A DNA stretch of 64,000 nt from contig DASWRM010000030.1 of assembly GCA_036403155.1 (NCBI GenBank), positions 1 through 64,000 on the forward strand. Reading direction: 5' to 3'. The notes beneath the pieces are model-generated. The model ran no database searches, was not told the DNA's origin, and worked only from the letters and a program-made list of their open reading frames with translations. This DNA is from Gaiellales bacterium. Its GTDB lineage: Bacteria > Actinomycetota > Thermoleophilia > Gaiellales > JAICJC01. The stretch's first letter is position 1; each line of letters opens with the position of its first letter. A program made the translations under genes and the position numbers. This document shows positions 1 through 13,925 of this stretch, piece after piece.

Positions 1-2281
<2,281 letters not shown>

Positions 2282-2307
<26 letters not shown>

Positions 2308-2881
2308 GCGTGGGATCGGAGCCGGGCGTCCACTGGGCGTCCGGCTCCGCCATGCCTTTGGCCACGTAGGCGCGCAGCCGTTCCGCCGACCCGTGGAGCT
2401 TCCGCGACCAGCCGTCCACCAGCCAGGCCGGCGGTTCCGTCATGCCGATCTCGTGACGGTAGCTCGACCAGGGCCAGTCCTCCGGGTGGGCGGCCAAACC
2501 CGCCCGCACGGGGTTCAGCGGCAGGTATCGGGTCAGCTCGAGCAGGTGACCGTGCGTCTCGACCGGCACCGACATGAACCGGTGACGGATCGAGTGGCCG
2601 CTTCGGCTGTGCCGGCGGTTGAACGCGATCGAGTAGCAGCTGTTCAGGCGGCGCATACCCGGCGAAAGCGTCTTGTCGGGCGTGCGAAGCACCATGTGCC
2701 AGTGCGTGTCCATCTGGCAGAACGACCAGACGTGCCAGCCGTAGCGCTCGGCGCACTGGGCGAGCAGTAGGAGGCAATGCCGCCGATCCTCGTCGCCAAG
2801 GAACATCGGCTGGCGATTATTGCCGTTCACGGCAACATGGTGGATGGCACCGGCGTAGTCCTTGCGAGGGGGACGAGGCAC
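2282..2881 (-). CDS. REP-associated tyrosine transposase (RAYT), copy 1
   Basis: A 199-residue single-domain Y1/HUH transposase of the RAYT (TnpA_REP) family, which nicks single-stranded DNA at REP palindromes. The start is GTG at 2881. Visible family marks are [10 protein letters not shown] near residue 15, the metal-binding HUH-type motif HWH (residues 60-62) and [12 protein letters not shown] near 118-129, whose Tyr119 is the candidate nucleophile; WPWSSYRHE follows. It resembles the second RAYT at 24.4 kb, including the shared LHGSAERLR stretch near the C terminus. Two near-identical palindromic repeats lie just upstream of its start. The C terminus runs 26 bases into rpoC on the opposite strand. 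The frame is intact, so the gene may be active. Confidence 0.9.
2317..2349. terminator. Hairpin after rpoC, possible terminator
   Basis: CGGAGCCGG at 2317-2325 pairs perfectly with CCGGCTCCG at 2341-2349 around a 15-base loop, 9 bases after the rpoC stop. There is no clear T-run on either side, so it is either a GC-type terminator for convergent transcripts or an mRNA 3'-end structure. It lies inside the transposase coding sequence. Confidence 0.5.
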
Positions 2882-2952
2882 CCAGAAACCGTACGCCGAC
2901 CAGCGCCAACAGGGCTGTCACGACAGGTGCCGCTTGCGCCACAACCCCACCT

Positions 2953-3001
2953 CCCAGCCCGGCACGGGCTCTGAGCCCTTTTCCGGCCGGTATCGGACGC
3001 T
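2953..3001 (+). repeat. REP-like palindromic repeat, family A copy 1
   Basis: A 49-base element matching the copy at 3062 in 47 of 49 positions. It holds two competing hairpins: GCCCG-GCA-CGGGC, and GGGCT-CTG-AGCCC followed by TTTT, which also looks like a small terminator. It lies 71 bases upstream of the RAYT copy 1 start, so it is probably the element that enzyme recognises. Confidence 0.8.
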
Positions 3002-3061
3002 GGAGGCGCCTCGGCGTCACGGGCTGGTCGAATCGCACACACGCCTGCCACGGAAGCGCCG

Positions 3062-3110
3062 CCCAGCCCGGCACGGGCTCTGAGCCCTTTTCGGGCCGCT
3101 ATCGGACGCT
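3062..3110 (+). repeat. REP-like palindromic repeat, family A copy 2
   Basis: Second copy of the 49-base element, same orientation, 109 bases after the first. Both ends (CCCAGCCCGGCACGGG and TATCGGACGCT) are conserved; the two mismatches lie in the CCGGCCGG part. The otherwise gene-free stretch 2882-3337 contains these two repeats, a small ACCCC-TTT-GGGGGT-type hairpin near 3138, and the str operon leader. Confidence 0.8.
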
Positions 3111-3266
3111 TCAGGTCGGCTCGTGCCCACGGTCGGCGACCCCTTTGGGGGTGTCCTTGGTATCGACCGTTGCCGTTCGAGTACGCTTCCGCAAGAGGAG
3201 CGCGGCACCTGTCGGCGAACCTCTCCGAGGACTCTCGCTGCGGCTCGCTGCCACGCATGCCTGTGC

Positions 3267-3309
3267 TAGAGTCCACGGTCGCGGCCCGTTTCGGGCTGCC
3301 TTCTTTTTG
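3267..3309 (+). promoter_or_regulatory. Probable str operon promoter and 5' hairpin
   Basis: TAGAGT at 3267-3272 fits an actinobacterial -10 box; no good -35 box is visible. Ten bases further, a 7-bp hairpin (CGGCCCG-TTT-CGGGCTG, 3282-3298) is followed by CC and a T-rich run (TTCTTTTTG). Transcription from this box would begin almost at the hairpin, about 60 bases before the rpsL start. The hairpin could stabilise the 5' end or attenuate the operon. The promoter assignment is inference. Confidence 0.4.
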
Positions 3310-3337
3310 CCTCCAAACGGAAGAGCCTGTCCCCCGT

Positions 3338-3712
3338 ATGCCCACGATCAATCAGCTTGTCCGCCGCCCGCGCACGCAGGCCGTCGGGAAGACCAAGACC
3401 CCCGCGCTGCGCGGCGCTCCGCAGAAGCGCGGCGTCTGCACGCGCGTGTACACGGTCACCCCGAAGAAGCCGAACTCGGCGCTCCGAAAGGTGGCGCGCG
3501 TTCGGCTGACCAACGGCATGGAGGTCACCGCCTACATCCCCGGCGTCGGCCACAACCTGCAGGAGCATTCGGTCGTGCTGATCCGCGGCGGCCGCGTCAA
3601 GGACCTTCCGGGCGTCCGCTACAAGGTGATCCGCGCCGCGCTCGACACCTCCGGCGTGAACGACCGCAAGCAGGGCCGTTCCAAGTACGGCGCCAAGAAG
3701 GGCGGCGGCTGA
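3338..3712 (+). CDS. rpsL: 30S ribosomal protein uS12
   Basis: A 124-residue protein of the decoding centre, normal length for the family. It begins [12 protein letters not shown] and contains [11 protein letters not shown], the loop that contacts 16S rRNA; the lysine linked to streptomycin sensitivity is present. First gene of the str cluster. Its TGA overlaps the rpsG ATG by one base, so the two are probably translated together. Confidence 0.98.
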   Translation: MPTINQLVRRPRTQAVGKTKTPALRGAPQKRGVCTRVYTVTPKKPNSALRKVARVRLTNGMEVTAYIPGVGHNLQEHSVVLIRGGRVKDLPGVRYKVIRAALDTSGVNDRKQGRSKYGAKKGGG

Positions 3713-4182
3713 TGCCCCGGCGCGCCGAGATCGCTCCGCGCACACTGCTGCGCGACCCCGTCTACGACTCCACGCTGGTCACCCAGGTGATCAACCGCGT
3801 GATGCTGGACGGCAAGAAGTCGAGCGCCGAGCAGATCGTCTACGCGGCCCTGGAGTCGGTCGGCCAGAAGACCGGCCAGAGCCCCGTCGAGGTGCTCGAG
3901 CGCGCCGTCAAGTCGGTGACGCCCGTGCTGGAGGTCCGCTCCCGGCGTGTCGGCGGCGCGAACTACCAGGTGCCCATCGAGGTGCCGCAGCGCCGCGCCC
4001 GCACGCTCGCGGTGCGCTGGCTCGTCACCTTCTCCCGCCAGCGGCGCGAGAAGGAGATGCACGAGAAGCTCGCAGCCGAGATCCTCGACGCCTCCAATCA
4101 GCAGGGCGGCGCCTACAAGAAGAAGGACGACATCTACCGAATGGCGCAGGCCAACAAGGCCTTCGCCCACTATCGGTGGTAA
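3712..4182 (+). CDS. rpsG: 30S ribosomal protein uS7
   Basis: A 156-residue protein that nucleates assembly of the 16S 3' domain and borders the E site. It begins [10 protein letters not shown] and contains the conserved [15 protein letters not shown] segment; it ends in AFAHYRW. The ATG overlaps the rpsL stop and fusA starts 7 bases after its TAA. Confidence 0.98.
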   Translation: MPRRAEIAPRTLLRDPVYDSTLVTQVINRVMLDGKKSSAEQIVYAALESVGQKTGQSPVEVLERAVKSVTPVLEVRSRRVGGANYQVPIEVPQRRARTLAVRWLVTFSRQRREKEMHEKLAAEILDASNQQGGAYKKKDDIYRMAQANKAFAHYRW

Positions 4183-4189
4183 TGACGCA

Positions 4190-6298
4190 ATGGCAGTAAC
4201 GCAGACACAGACCGGCAGCGGCGTGCCGAAGATGGACGAGCTCGACCGCGTCCGCAACATCGGCATCATGGCCCACATCGACGCCGGCAAGACGACCACG
4301 ACCGAGCGCATCCTGTATTACACCGGCCGCTCCCACAAGATGGGCGAGGTGCACGAGGGCGCGGCGACGATGGACTGGATGGTGCAGGAGCAGGAGCGCG
4401 GCATCACGATCACGTCCGCCGCGACGACGTGTTTCTGGGCCGACCATCGCATCAACATCATCGACACGCCCGGGCACGTGGACTTCACCGTCGAGGTCGA
4501 GCGCTCCCTGCGCGTGCTCGACGGCGCGGTCGCCCTGTTCGACTCCGTCGCCGGCGTCCAGCCGCAGTCCGAGACCGTCTGGCGCCAGGCCGACAAGTAC
4601 AAGGTGCCCCGCATCGCGTTCATCAACAAGATGGACCGCACCGGCGCCGACTTCTTCAACGCGGTGGAGACGATGGTGGAACGCCTCGGCGCAAAGCCGG
4701 TCGCCGTTCAGATCCCGATCGGCGCGGAGGACGCGTTCGTCGGCCACGTCGACCTGATCACCATGAAGGCGATCAGCTACGTCGACCCCCTGGGGCAGTC
4801 CTGGGAGGAGGGCGACGTGCCGGCGGAGCTGAAGGAGCAGGCCGAGTACTACCGCCGCGAGCTGATCGAGGCGGTCGCCGACCACGACGACGAGATCATG
4901 CTCGCCTTCCTGGAGGACGCGCCGATCGAGCAGGACAAGCTGAAGTCCGCGATCCGCGCCGCCACGCTCGACATATCGATCACGCCCGTCCTGCTCGGCA
5001 GCGCCTTCAAGAACAAGGGCGTCCAGTCGCTGCTGGACGCGGTCATCGACTACCTGCCCTCGCCGATGGACGTACCGGCGGTGACCGGCACCGACCCCAA
5101 GACCGGCGAGCCGACCGAGCGCGAGGCGCGCCTCGACGCGCCGTTCTCGGCGCTCGCCTTCAAGGTCATGTCCGACCCCTTCGTCGGCAAGCTGACGTAC
5201 TTCCGCGTCTACTCCGGCAAGCTCAACTCGGGCTCCTACGTGCTCAACACCGCGACCGATCGCAAGGAGCGCGTCGGCCGCCTGCTCGAGATGCACGCGA
5301 ACCACCGCGAGGACGTCGACCAGATCGGCGCCGGAGCGATCGCCGCGGCCGTCGGCCTGAAGCAGACCACCACCGGCGACACGCTGTCCGATCCGGACGC
5401 CCCGGTGCTGCTCGAGTCGATCGACTTCCCCGACCCCGTCATCGACGTGGCCGTGGAGCCGAGGACCAAGGCCGACCAGGACAAGCTCGCCACCGCCCTC
5501 CAGCGCCTTGCCGAGGAGGATCCCACCTTCCGCGTGCGCACGAACGAGGAGACCGGTCAGACCATCATCGCCGGCATGGGCGAGCTGCACCTCGAGATCA
5601 TCGTCGACCGCCTGATGCGCGAGTTCAAGGTGGACGCCAACGTCGGGCGCCCGCAGGTGGCCTATCGCGAGACCGTCCGCAACGCCGTCCAGGGCATCCG
5701 CGGCAAGTTCGTCCGCCAGTCGGGCGGGCGCGGCCAGTACGGCGACGCGGTCATCAATCTGGAGCCCAACCAGCAGGGCGCCGGCTACGAGTTCGTCAAC
5801 AAGATCGTCGGCGGCGCGATCCCGAGGGAGTACATCCCCTCAATCGACTCCGGCATCCAGGAGGCGATGGAGTCCGGCGTGCTCGCAGGCTTCCCCGTGG
5901 TCGACATCAAGATCACCCTCGTCGACGGCAGCTACCACGACGTCGACTCGTCCGAGATGGCGTTCAAGGTGGCCGGCTCGATGGCATTCAAGGAGGCGTC
6001 CAAGCGCGCCAAGCCGGTGCTGCTCGAGCCGGTGATGGCCGTCGAGGTCGTCACGCCGGAGGAGTACATGGGCGACGTGATCGGCAACATCAACTCGCGC
6101 CGCGGCCAGATCGAGGGCATGGAGCCGCGCGGAAACGCACAGGTGATCCGGGCGAAGGTGCCTCTGGCCGAGATGTTCGGCTACGCCACCGACGTCCGCA
6201 CCATGAGCCAGGGGCGCGCCACCTACACGATGCAGTTCCTGCACTACGCAGAAGTTCCCAATTCAATCGCAGAGAAGCTCACCGAGAGCCAGGGCTAG
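4190..6298 (+). CDS. fusA: Translation elongation factor G
   Basis: A 702-residue GTPase that drives ribosomal translocation. The G1 loop [13 protein letters not shown]2 [10 protein letters not shown]3 DTPGH and G4 NKMD are all present in the first 150 residues; domains II-V follow at normal length. The ATG at 4190 is preferred because it leads into a family-typical N terminus; an open frame continues upstream only as overlap with rpsG. No strong ribosome-binding site is visible, consistent with coupling to rpsG. Confidence 0.98.
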   Translation: MAVTQTQTGSGVPKMDELDRVRNIGIMAHIDAGKTTTTERILYYTGRSHKMGEVHEGAATMDWMVQEQERGITITSAATTCFWADHRINIIDTPGHVDFTVEVERSLRVLDGAVALFDSVAGVQPQSETVWRQADKYKVPRIAFINKMDRTGADFFNAVETMVERLGAKPVAVQIPIGAEDAFVGHVDLITMKAISYVDPLGQSWEEGDVPAELKEQAEYYRRELIEAVADHDDEIMLAFLEDAPIEQDKLKSAIRAATLDISITPVLLGSAFKNKGVQSLLDAVIDYLPSPMDVPAVTGTDPKTGEPTEREARLDAPFSALAFKVMSDPFVGKLTYFRVYSGKLNSGSYVLNTATDRKERVGRLLEMHANHREDVDQIGAGAIAAAVGLKQTTTGDTLSDPDAPVLLESIDFPDPVIDVAVEPRTKADQDKLATALQRLAEEDPTFRVRTNEETGQTIIAGMGELHLEIIVDRLMREFKVDANVGRPQVAYRETVRNAVQGIRGKFVRQSGGRGQYGDAVINLEPNQQGAGYEFVNKIVGGAIPREYIPSIDSGIQEAMESGVLAGFPVVDIKITLVDGSYHDVDSSEMAFKVAGSMAFKEASKRAKPVLLEPVMAVEVVTPEEYMGDVIGNINSRRGQIEGMEPRGNAQVIRAKVPLAEMFGYATDVRTMSQGRATYTMQFLHYAEVPNSIAEKLTESQG

Positions 6299-6320
6299 GG
6301 CAAAGGAGACCGGAGCGAAC

Positions 6321-7511
<1,191 letters not shown>

Positions 7512-7533
7512 CCAGAGAGGAACCGCACCGACA

Positions 7534-7842
7534 GTGGCCCAGCAGAAGATCCGCATCCGATTGAAGGGGTACGACCACACGCAGGTCGACCTCTCGGCTC
7601 GCTCGATCGTCGAGACCGCGCAGCGGACCGGGGCAACCGTCTCGGGCCCCGTTCCGCTGCCGACCGAGAAGAACGTCTACTGCGTGATCCGCAGCCCCTT
7701 CAAGGACAAGGACTCGCGGGAGCACTTCGAGATCCGCACGCACAAGCGGCTGATCGACATCCACCAGCCAACGCCAAAGACGGTCGACTCGCTGATGCGG
7801 CTCGACCTGCCGGCCGGCGTCGACATCGAGATCAAGCTCTAG
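7534..7842 (+). CDS. rpsJ: 30S ribosomal protein uS10
   Basis: A 102-residue protein of the 30S head and of NusB-NusG antitermination complexes. It begins with GTG and reads [14 protein letters not shown]; the long RNA-binding loop and the THKRLIDI segment are present. It heads the S10 cluster directly behind tuf. Its TAG overlaps the GTG of rplC by one base. Confidence 0.97.
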   Translation: MAQQKIRIRLKGYDHTQVDLSARSIVETAQRTGATVSGPVPLPTEKNVYCVIRSPFKDKDSREHFEIRTHKRLIDIHQPTPKTVDSLMRLDLPAGVDIEIKL

Positions 7843-8477
7843 TGGCAACGATGGCAGCGGGCAAAGGCATCATCGGAAAGAAGCTCGGCATGACGCAGCT
7901 GTTCGACCAGGAGTCGGGCGTGGTCACGCCTGTCACCGTGGTCGAGGCAGGTCCCTGCCCCGTGGTGCAGGTGCGGACGCCCGAGGCCGACGGCTACACC
8001 GCGCTGCAGCTGGCCTACGGCGAGGTCAAGGAGCGCAAGCTGAGCCGGCCGGAGGTCGGCCACCTGAAGCACGCCGGCGTGGCACCGCACCGGCATCTCG
8101 TGGAGTTCCGCGACGCCGCCGGGTTCGCCGCTGGCGAGACGGTGACCGTCGAGGCGTTCGCCGTGGGCGACCGCGTCAAGGTGAGCGGCCGCTCGAAGGG
8201 CAAGGGCTTCGCCGGAACGATCAAGCGGCACAACTTCAGCAGTGGCCCGAAGAGCCACGGCTCCCACAACATCCGCCGCCCGGGCTCGATCGGCGCGTCG
8301 GCAACACCCTCGCGCGTCTTCAAAGGCATGCGCATGGCCGGGCACATGGGCGACGAGCGCGTCACCCAGCGCGGCCTCCGCATTGCCGAGGTGGACGTCG
8401 AGCGCAACCTGCTGCTGATCGCCGGCGCCGTGCCGGGCGCGGTCGGCGGCATCGTCGAGATCAGGAGCGACGGCTGA
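7842..8477 (+). CDS. rplC: 50S ribosomal protein uL3
   Basis: A 211-residue protein whose central extension reaches toward the peptidyl transferase centre. KGIIGKKLGMTQLF near the start and GSIGASATPSRVFKGMRMAGHMG in the middle are diagnostic. The GTG at 7842 overlaps the rpsJ stop; the ATG at 7851 (MAAGKGIIG) is an alternative start. It shares bases with rplD through TGATG. Confidence 0.97.
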   Translation: MATMAAGKGIIGKKLGMTQLFDQESGVVTPVTVVEAGPCPVVQVRTPEADGYTALQLAYGEVKERKLSRPEVGHLKHAGVAPHRHLVEFRDAAGFAAGETVTVEAFAVGDRVKVSGRSKGKGFAGTIKRHNFSSGPKSHGSHNIRRPGSIGASATPSRVFKGMRMAGHMGDERVTQRGLRIAEVDVERNLLLIAGAVPGAVGGIVEIRSDG

Positions 8478-9097
8478 TGGCCGCACTCACCGCACCCACC
8501 CTCGGTGCAACCACCAAGGCCAAGCTGGCCGCGGACGTGTTCGGGCTCGAGCGCAACGACGCCCTCGTCCACGAGGTCGTCAAGGCCGAGCTGGCCGCTC
8601 GCCGCCAGGGCACGCACGAGACCAAGACCCGCGGCAACGTGGCCGGCGGACGGGCAAAGCCGTGGCGCCAGAAGGGCACCGGCCGCGCGCGCCAGGGGAC
8701 GATCCGTGCGCCGCAGTGGACGGGCGGCGGCGTCGTGTTCGGCCCGCACCCGCGCAACTACACAGGCAAGGTGAACCGCAAGGCGCACCTGAAGGCGATC
8801 CGCGTCGCCCTGTCGGCGCACGCCGCCGACGGAACGCTGGCCGCGCTCGACGGTGCGAAGTTCGGCGAGCCACGCACGAAGGCCGCGGCCGACCTGGTCG
8901 CCGGCTGGCGCAGCGAGGGCCCGCTGGTGGTCGTCATCGCCCGTGAAGAGGATGGCATCGAGCGCGCATTCCGCAATCTCGCCCGCACTCACGTGGTCGA
9001 GGTCGGCTCCGTCGAGGCCGCCGACCTGGTCTGGGCGCGCTCGCTGATCGTGACCAAGGCCGCCCTGGCGGTGCTCGAGGGAGGTGCGTCCGAGTGA
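8477..9097 (+). CDS. rplD: 50S ribosomal protein uL4
   Basis: A 206-residue protein whose loop lines the peptide exit tunnel. The loop carries the conserved KGTGRARQG and GPHPRNY segments near residues 70-95. In enterobacteria uL4 represses the S10 operon; no equivalent leader is visible here. It overlaps rplW by four bases (GTGA). Confidence 0.97.
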   Translation: MAALTAPTLGATTKAKLAADVFGLERNDALVHEVVKAELAARRQGTHETKTRGNVAGGRAKPWRQKGTGRARQGTIRAPQWTGGGVVFGPHPRNYTGKVNRKAHLKAIRVALSAHAADGTLAALDGAKFGEPRTKAAADLVAGWRSEGPLVVVIAREEDGIERAFRNLARTHVVEVGSVEAADLVWARSLIVTKAALAVLEGGASE

Positions 9098-9390
9098 ACG
9101 GCGATCCCCGCTCGATCCTGCTCGCACCGGTCGTCTCGGAGAAGAGCTACGGCCTCATCGCCGAGCGCGGCAAGTACACGTTCCGCGTCCACCCGAAGGC
9201 GCACAAGACGCAGATCCGCCAGGCGGTGGAAGAGGTGTTCGCCGTCACGGTGCTCGACGTCAACGTCAGCAAGGTGCCCGCCAAGCCGAAGCGCCGGGGG
9301 ATGACCTCGGGCACTCGCAGCGGCTGGAAGAAGGCCGTCGTCACCGTGGCCGAGGGCCAGACCATCGAAGCATTCGGACCGGGGGTCTGA
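9094..9390 (+). CDS. rplW: 50S ribosomal protein uL23
   Basis: A 98-residue protein at the tunnel exit, where trigger factor and SRP dock. [10 protein letters not shown] near the N terminus and [14 protein letters not shown] are family marks. It starts at a GTG overlapping the rplD stop and its own stop overlaps the rplB ATG by one base. Confidence 0.97.
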   Translation: MNGDPRSILLAPVVSEKSYGLIAERGKYTFRVHPKAHKTQIRQAVEEVFAVTVLDVNVSKVPAKPKRRGMTSGTRSGWKKAVVTVAEGQTIEAFGPGV

Positions 9391-10229
9391 TGGCAGTTCG
9401 CAGATACAAGCCAACGTCAGCCGGCCGCCGCTTCATGTCGGTGTCCGACTTCAAGGAGATCACGGCCACCGAGCCGGAGAAGACGCTGCTCGCGCCGCTG
9501 TCCAAGAAGGGCGGCCGCAACAACAACGGCCGCATCACGACGCGGCATCAGGGCGGCGGTCACAAGCGCCGGTACCGCATCATCGACTTCAAGCGCACAA
9601 AGGACGGCGTGCCCGCAAAGGTGCATTCGATCGAGTACGACCCGAACCGCTCGTCGCGGATCGCGCTGCTCCACTACGCGGACGGCGAGAAGCGCTACAT
9701 CCTGGCGCCGACCCGGCTCACGGTCGGGCAGACGGTCGAGTCGGGCGTCGGCGTCGACATCCGGCCGGGCAACTCGCTGCCGCTGTCGTCGATCCCGACC
9801 GGCACGACCGTGCACAACATCGAGCTGCGGCCCGGCCAGGGCGGCAAGATGGTGCGCTCGGCGGGTGGGTCCGCCCAGCTGGTGGCCAAGGAGGGCGACA
9901 TGGCGCTGCTGCGGCTGCCGTCCGGCGAGATGCGCCGCATCCAGCAGGCGTGCCGCGCAACGATCGGCCAGCTCGGGAACGAGACGCACCAGAACGAGTC
10001 CGGCGGCAAGGCGGGCCGCTCGCGGTGGAAGGGCAAGCGCCCGACCGTCCGCGGCACCGTCATGAACCCGGTCGACCATCCGCACGGCGGCGGCGAGGGC
10101 AAGAACAAGGGCTCCCATCCCGTCACCCCGTGGGGCAAGCCGACGCTGGGCTACCGCACACGCAACAAGAAGAAGGCGTCGACGCAGGACATCGTCCGCT
10201 CGCGCAAGAGAGGGAAGGGTGGCCGATGA
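9390..10229 (+). CDS. rplB: 50S ribosomal protein uL2
   Basis: A 279-residue protein next to the peptidyl transferase centre. It begins [15 protein letters not shown], contains [22 protein letters not shown], and carries the conserved [11 protein letters not shown] loop near residue 227 with its essential histidine. Normal length. It overlaps rpsS by four bases (ATGA). Confidence 0.98.
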   Translation: MAVRRYKPTSAGRRFMSVSDFKEITATEPEKTLLAPLSKKGGRNNNGRITTRHQGGGHKRRYRIIDFKRTKDGVPAKVHSIEYDPNRSSRIALLHYADGEKRYILAPTRLTVGQTVESGVGVDIRPGNSLPLSSIPTGTTVHNIELRPGQGGKMVRSAGGSAQLVAKEGDMALLRLPSGEMRRIQQACRATIGQLGNETHQNESGGKAGRSRWKGKRPTVRGTVMNPVDHPHGGGEGKNKGSHPVTPWGKPTLGYRTRNKKKASTQDIVRSRKRGKGGR

Positions 10230-10510
10230 GCCGGTCGAGTAAGAAGGGCCCCTTCGTCGACCCCAAGCTGATGCAGCGGGTCGAGGAGATGAACGACAGC
10301 AAGCAGAAGCGCATGCTCAAGACCTGGTCGCGCACCTCCACGATCTTCCCGGAGTTCGTCGGCCACACCATCGCCGTGCATGACGGCCGCAAGCATGTGC
10401 CCGTTTTCGTGTCCGAGTCGATGGTGGGGCACAAGCTGGGCGAGTTCGCGCCCACGCGCACCTATCGCGGACATGGGAACGACCGAACGAGCAAGCTGAA
10501 GGGCCGGTAG
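10226..10510 (+). CDS. rpsS: 30S ribosomal protein uS19
   Basis: A 94-residue 30S head protein near the A-site t[15 protein letters not shown] and the [16 protein letters not shown] end are typical. The start is fixed by the ATGA overlap with rplB. Confidence 0.97.
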   Translation: MSRSSKKGPFVDPKLMQRVEEMNDSKQKRMLKTWSRTSTIFPEFVGHTIAVHDGRKHVPVFVSESMVGHKLGEFAPTRTYRGHGNDRTSKLKGR

Positions 10511-10512
10511 GA

Positions 10513-11238
10513 GTGCCGCAGGTCACCGAGGAACGGGAGCTGATCCGGGCGCAGGCCCGCTACGTGCGCTCGTCCGCGCGCAAGGCGCGGCTGGTGCTCG
10601 AGCACATCCGCGGCAAGTCCGCCGTGGAGGCGCAGGCGATCCTGGCTTTCCAGACGCGCGCGGTCGCCCGCGACGCCGGAAAGGTGCTGAAGTCGGCGAT
10701 CGCCAACGCGGAGATGAACAACGGGCACGACGCCGACGAGCTGGTCGTCGTCACCGCCTACGCGGACGAGGGGCCGACCCTGAAGCGCTGGCGCGCGCGT
10801 GCGCGCGGACGCGTCAACCGCATCCGCAAGCGCACCTGCCACATCACGATCACCGTCAGCCCCGCCCTGCCCGGCGAGATCAAGCCGCGGCCGGAGCGCC
10901 GCCCGCAGGCCGCCGCCCAGCCCGAGCCGGTCGAGGAGCAGCCGAAGCGCACCCGTAGCCGGTCGCGCAAGCCGGCGGCCGAGGTCGCGGCAGCCGACGC
11001 CACCGCCGAGGAGATAGCGGCTGGGGAGGCGCAGACAGAGGAGCAGGTCGTCGCGGAGGACGCCCCCGCCGACTCGCCGGACGCCGAGCCCGCGGAGCCG
11101 GAGGCGGCCGAGGAGACGGACGCTCCCGAGGAGCAGCCGGCTGCCGCCGACGAGCCTGCGGCGGACGAGCAGCCGGAGGCCGAAGCGGCCGCTGACGAGG
11201 AGTCAACCGACGACGAGAGCAAGGAGGCCGATTCGTAA
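10513..11238 (+). CDS. rplV: 50S ribosomal protein uL22 with long acidic tail
   Basis: The first 118 residues are a normal uL22, which lines the exit tunnel ([16 protein letters not shown]; then the beta-hairpin [20 protein letters not shown]). A further 120 residues rich in Ala, Glu, Asp and Pro follow with no recognisable fold, after a short basic patch (KRTRSRSRK). The tail roughly doubles the usual length of about 110. Shorter tails are known on mycobacterial uL22. The gene begins with GTG and its stop overlaps rpsC. Confidence 0.97.
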   Translation: MPQVTEERELIRAQARYVRSSARKARLVLEHIRGKSAVEAQAILAFQTRAVARDAGKVLKSAIANAEMNNGHDADELVVVTAYADEGPTLKRWRARARGRVNRIRKRTCHITITVSPALPGEIKPRPERRPQAAAQPEPVEEQPKRTRSRSRKPAAEVAAADATAEEIAAGEAQTEEQVVAEDAPADSPDAEPAEPEAAEETDAPEEQPAAADEPAADEQPEAEAAADEESTDDESKEADS

Positions 11239-12302
11239 TGGGCCACAAGGTTCACCCCGGCGGCCTGCGCGTCGGCATCATCCATACCTGGAAGTCGAAC
11301 TGGTTCACGAGCAGCAAGGACTTCTCGGGCTACCTGTCCGAGGACTTCAAGATCCGTGACCACATCTACGGGAAGCTGGCGCACGCCGGCCTGTCGGACA
11401 TCCACATCCGCAAGGACAAGCAGAAGGTCACCGTCGACATCTACACGGCCCGGCCGGGCATCGTGATCGGCAAGTCCGGATCCGAGGTGGACGCGCTCCG
11501 CAAGGAGCTGCACGACATGACCGGCAAGGCGGTGCAGGTCAACATCACCGAGATCAAGCGACCCGAGCTGGACGCGAAGCTCGTCGCCCAGTCGATCGCT
11601 GAGCAGCTGCAGAACCGGGTGTCGTTCCGCCGCGCGATGAAGCGCTCGCTCAGCTCGTCGATGCGGTCGGGCGCGCAGGGCGTCAAGATCCGCTGCGGAG
11701 GGCGCCTCGGCGGTTCCGAGATGTCGCGCTCCGAGTCGTACTCCGAGGGCCGCGTGCCGCTGCACACGCTGCGTGCCGATATCGACTACGGCTTCGCCGA
11801 GGCGAAGACGACGTTCGGCCGGATCGGCGTGAAGGTCTGGATCAACAAGGGCGAGATCATGCCCGAGGGCTTCGAGCGCGATGCCGCGGGCACGCGCCTG
11901 GGCGAGGTCGACACGCGGCGGCGCCGCGGCGGCCGCCCCGGCGATGCCGAGCAGCTCGGCCCCGCGCGCCCGCAGCGGCGTGGCGGCGGCGGCCGGGATG
12001 GCGGCGGCGGAGGTGGCGGCGGCGGACGTCCGCGGCGGCCCCGCGGCGGCCAGGGCGGCGGCCAGGGCGGTGGCGGTTCGGCACCGGAGTCGGCGCCGGG
12101 CGGCGCCGGCCGCCGGGCGCGCCCGCGCCCGCAGGCAGACGCGCCGGCTCCCGAGACCCCGACCGAGCAGACGGCGGCGCCCGAAACGGCGGCACCGGAC
12201 ACGGCGGCCCCTGAGACGGCGGTCCCTGAGACGGCTGCCCCCGAGACAGCGGCGGCGCCCGAGGCCGCGAAGCCCGAGGGTGACGAGGGAGGTGCCTCCT
12301 AG
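11238..12302 (+). CDS. rpsC: 30S ribosomal protein uS3 with Gly/Arg and PET-rich tail
   Basis: Residues 1-215 are a complete uS3: KH domain with the [12 protein letters not shown] loop near 74-84, and the C-terminal domain ending [10 protein letters not shown]. uS3 lines the mRNA entry tunnel. Residues from about 228 to 290 are Arg/Gly-rich with runs of glycine, and from about 295 the chain repeats PETAA-like units and ends acidic, giving 354 residues instead of the usual 220-270. The tail should be disordered and could bind RNA through its RGG-like part. It overlaps rplP as TAGTG. Confidence 0.97.
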   Translation: MGHKVHPGGLRVGIIHTWKSNWFTSSKDFSGYLSEDFKIRDHIYGKLAHAGLSDIHIRKDKQKVTVDIYTARPGIVIGKSGSEVDALRKELHDMTGKAVQVNITEIKRPELDAKLVAQSIAEQLQNRVSFRRAMKRSLSSSMRSGAQGVKIRCGGRLGGSEMSRSESYSEGRVPLHTLRADIDYGFAEAKTTFGRIGVKVWINKGEIMPEGFERDAAGTRLGEVDTRRRRGGRPGDAEQLGPARPQRRGGGGRDGGGGGGGGGRPRRPRGGQGGGQGGGGSAPESAPGGAGRRARPRPQADAPAPETPTEQTAAPETAAPDTAAPETAVPETAAPETAAAPEAAKPEGDEGGAS

Positions 12303-12730
12303 TGCTGCTCCCGAAGCGGACGAAGTACCGAAAGCCGCATCGCGGGCGCCGCACCGGCCTCTCGAAGGGCGGCACGCAGGTCCAGTTCGGCGAGTACGGG
12401 CTGAAGGCGCTCGAGCAGGGCTGGGTCACGAACCGGCAGATCGAGGCCGCTCGTATCGCGATGACGCGCAAGATCAAGCGCGGCGGCAAGGTCTGGATCA
12501 ACATCTTTCCGGACAAGTCGGTGACCGCGAAGCCGGCCGAGACGCGCATGGGCTCGGGGAAGGGCTCGCCTGAGCACTGGGTGGCCGTGGTCAAGCCGGG
12601 CCGCGTCATGTTCGAGCTGGCCGGCGTGCCGGAGCCGCTCGCCCGCGAGGCGATCCGTCTGGCGGCAATGAAGCTCCCCGTCAAGGCGAAGTTCGTGACA
12701 CGGGAGGGGGATCACTTTGAAGGCCAGTGA
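12302..12730 (+). CDS. rplP: 50S ribosomal protein uL16
   Basis: A 142-residue protein that positions A-site t[19 protein letters not shown] and [20 protein letters not shown] are diagnostic. It starts at a GTG overlapping the rpsC stop, and its last 14 bases overlap rpmC. Confidence 0.97.
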   Translation: MLLPKRTKYRKPHRGRRTGLSKGGTQVQFGEYGLKALEQGWVTNRQIEAARIAMTRKIKRGGKVWINIFPDKSVTAKPAETRMGSGKGSPEHWVAVVKPGRVMFELAGVPEPLAREAIRLAAMKLPVKAKFVTREGDHFEGQ

Positions 12731-12926
12731 CATTCGCGAGCTGACCCAGGACGAGCTCGACCGCCGGCTCGACGAGTCGCGGCAGGAGCTCTTCAACCTG
12801 CGCTTCCAGCATGCCACCGGAGCGCTCGAGAACCCCGCCGCGCTGAGCCGCGCCAAGCGCGACATCGCCCGGCTGCTGACCCTTGCCCACGAGCGGGCCG
12901 CGGCCCAGAACGAGCAGACGCAATGA
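12717..12926 (+). CDS. rpmC: 50S ribosomal protein uL29
   Basis: A 69-residue two-helix protein at the tunnel exit. [27 protein letters not shown] is typical in spirit; the match is seen in [16 protein letters not shown] start at 12717 inside the rplP end gives the right N terminus, and a GGAGGGG ribosome-binding site lies just before it. Confidence 0.95.
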   Translation: MKASDIRELTQDELDRRLDESRQELFNLRFQHATGALENPAALSRAKRDIARLLTLAHERAAAQNEQTQ

Positions 12927-13204
12927 GCCAGAACGAGACCACACCCACAGACGAGCGCGGCCGCCGCAAGGAGCGCCGCGGCATCGTCGTGTCCGACAAG
13001 ATGGACAAGACCGTCGTCGTGCGCGTCGACATCCTCAAGCCCCACCCGAAGTACAAGAAGATGATGCGGCGGTCGATCCGCCTGCATGCCCACGACGAGC
13101 AGGGCAGCGCGAAGGCCGGCGACCTGGTGCGCCTGGTCGAGACGCGCCCGCTCTCGCGGACGAAGCGCTGGCGCGTCGCCGAGATCGTCGAGGTGGCGAA
13201 GTGA
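12923..13204 (+). CDS. rpsQ: 30S ribosomal protein uS17
   Basis: A 93-residue primary-binding protein of the 30S body. [16 protein letters not shown] and the [13 protein letters not shown] end are diagnostic. It overlaps rpmC by four bases and rplN by four (GTGA). Confidence 0.97.
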   Translation: MSQNETTPTDERGRRKERRGIVVSDKMDKTVVVRVDILKPHPKYKKMMRRSIRLHAHDEQGSAKAGDLVRLVETRPLSRTKRWRVAEIVEVAK

Positions 13205-13569
13205 TCCAGGTGGAGACCAGGTTGCGCGTCGCCGACAACACCGGCGCCCGCGAGCTGCTCTGCATCCGCATCAAGGGCGGCAGCAAGCGCCGCTACGCCG
13301 GCGTGGGCGACATCATCGTCGGCACCGTCAAGCAGGCGACGCCCAACGGCAGCGTCAAGAAGGGCGAGGTCGTCACCGCGGTGGTCGTGCGCACGAAGAA
13401 GCAGCACCACCGTGAGGACGGCACGTACATCGCGTTCGACGAGAACGCGGCCGTGATCATCGACAACCAGCGAAACCCGCGGGGGACGCGCATCTTCGGG
13501 CCTGTCGCACGCGAGCTGCGCGAGCGCAACTTCATGAAGATCGTCTCCCTCGCTCCCGAGGTGCTCTGA
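13201..13569 (+). CDS. rplN: 50S ribosomal protein uL14
   Basis: A 122-residue protein at the subunit interface, exactly the standard length. It begins [16 protein letters not shown] from a GTG that overlaps the rpsQ stop, and keeps [16 protein letters not shown]. An open frame upstream is only overlap with rpsQ. Confidence 0.97.
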   Translation: MIQVETRLRVADNTGARELLCIRIKGGSKRRYAGVGDIIVGTVKQATPNGSVKKGEVVTAVVVRTKKQHHREDGTYIAFDENAAVIIDNQRNPRGTRIFGPVARELRERNFMKIVSLAPEVL

Positions 13570-13574
13570 CCAGC

Positions 13575-13925
13575 ATGGCCACGAAGATCAAGATCAGGAA
13601 GGGCGACTCCGTCCAGGTGCTCGCGGGCAAGGACGCCGGAAAGCGCGGCACCGTGCTCCGCGTGCTGCCCGACGCCCGGCGCGTCGTCGTCGAGAAGGTG
13701 AACATGATCAAGCGGCACACCAAGCCGCGGCCCGCGCCGCGCAGCTCGGGCAGCCAGCAGATCATCCCCGGCGGCGTGATCGAGAAGGAGGCCGCGCTGC
13801 ACATCTCCAACGTGCAGCTGGTCTGCCCATCGTGCGGCAAGCCGTCGCGCGTCGGCTACCGGGTGAACGACGACGGCACGAAGGTGCGGGTGTGCCGCAA
13901 CTGCGGAAAGGACGTGGACGGGTGA
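13575..13925 (+). CDS. rplX: 50S ribosomal protein uL24
   Basis: A 116-residue assembly-initiator protein with a KOW motif ([17 protein letters not shown]) at the N terminus. The C-terminal part has CPSCGKP and CRNCGK, a four-cysteine zinc ribbon found in some bacterial uL24 proteins. It overlaps rplE by four bases. Confidence 0.96.
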   Translation: MATKIKIRKGDSVQVLAGKDAGKRGTVLRVLPDARRVVVEKVNMIKRHTKPRPAPRSSGSQQIIPGGVIEKEAALHISNVQLVCPSCGKPSRVGYRVNDDGTKVRVCRNCGKDVDG

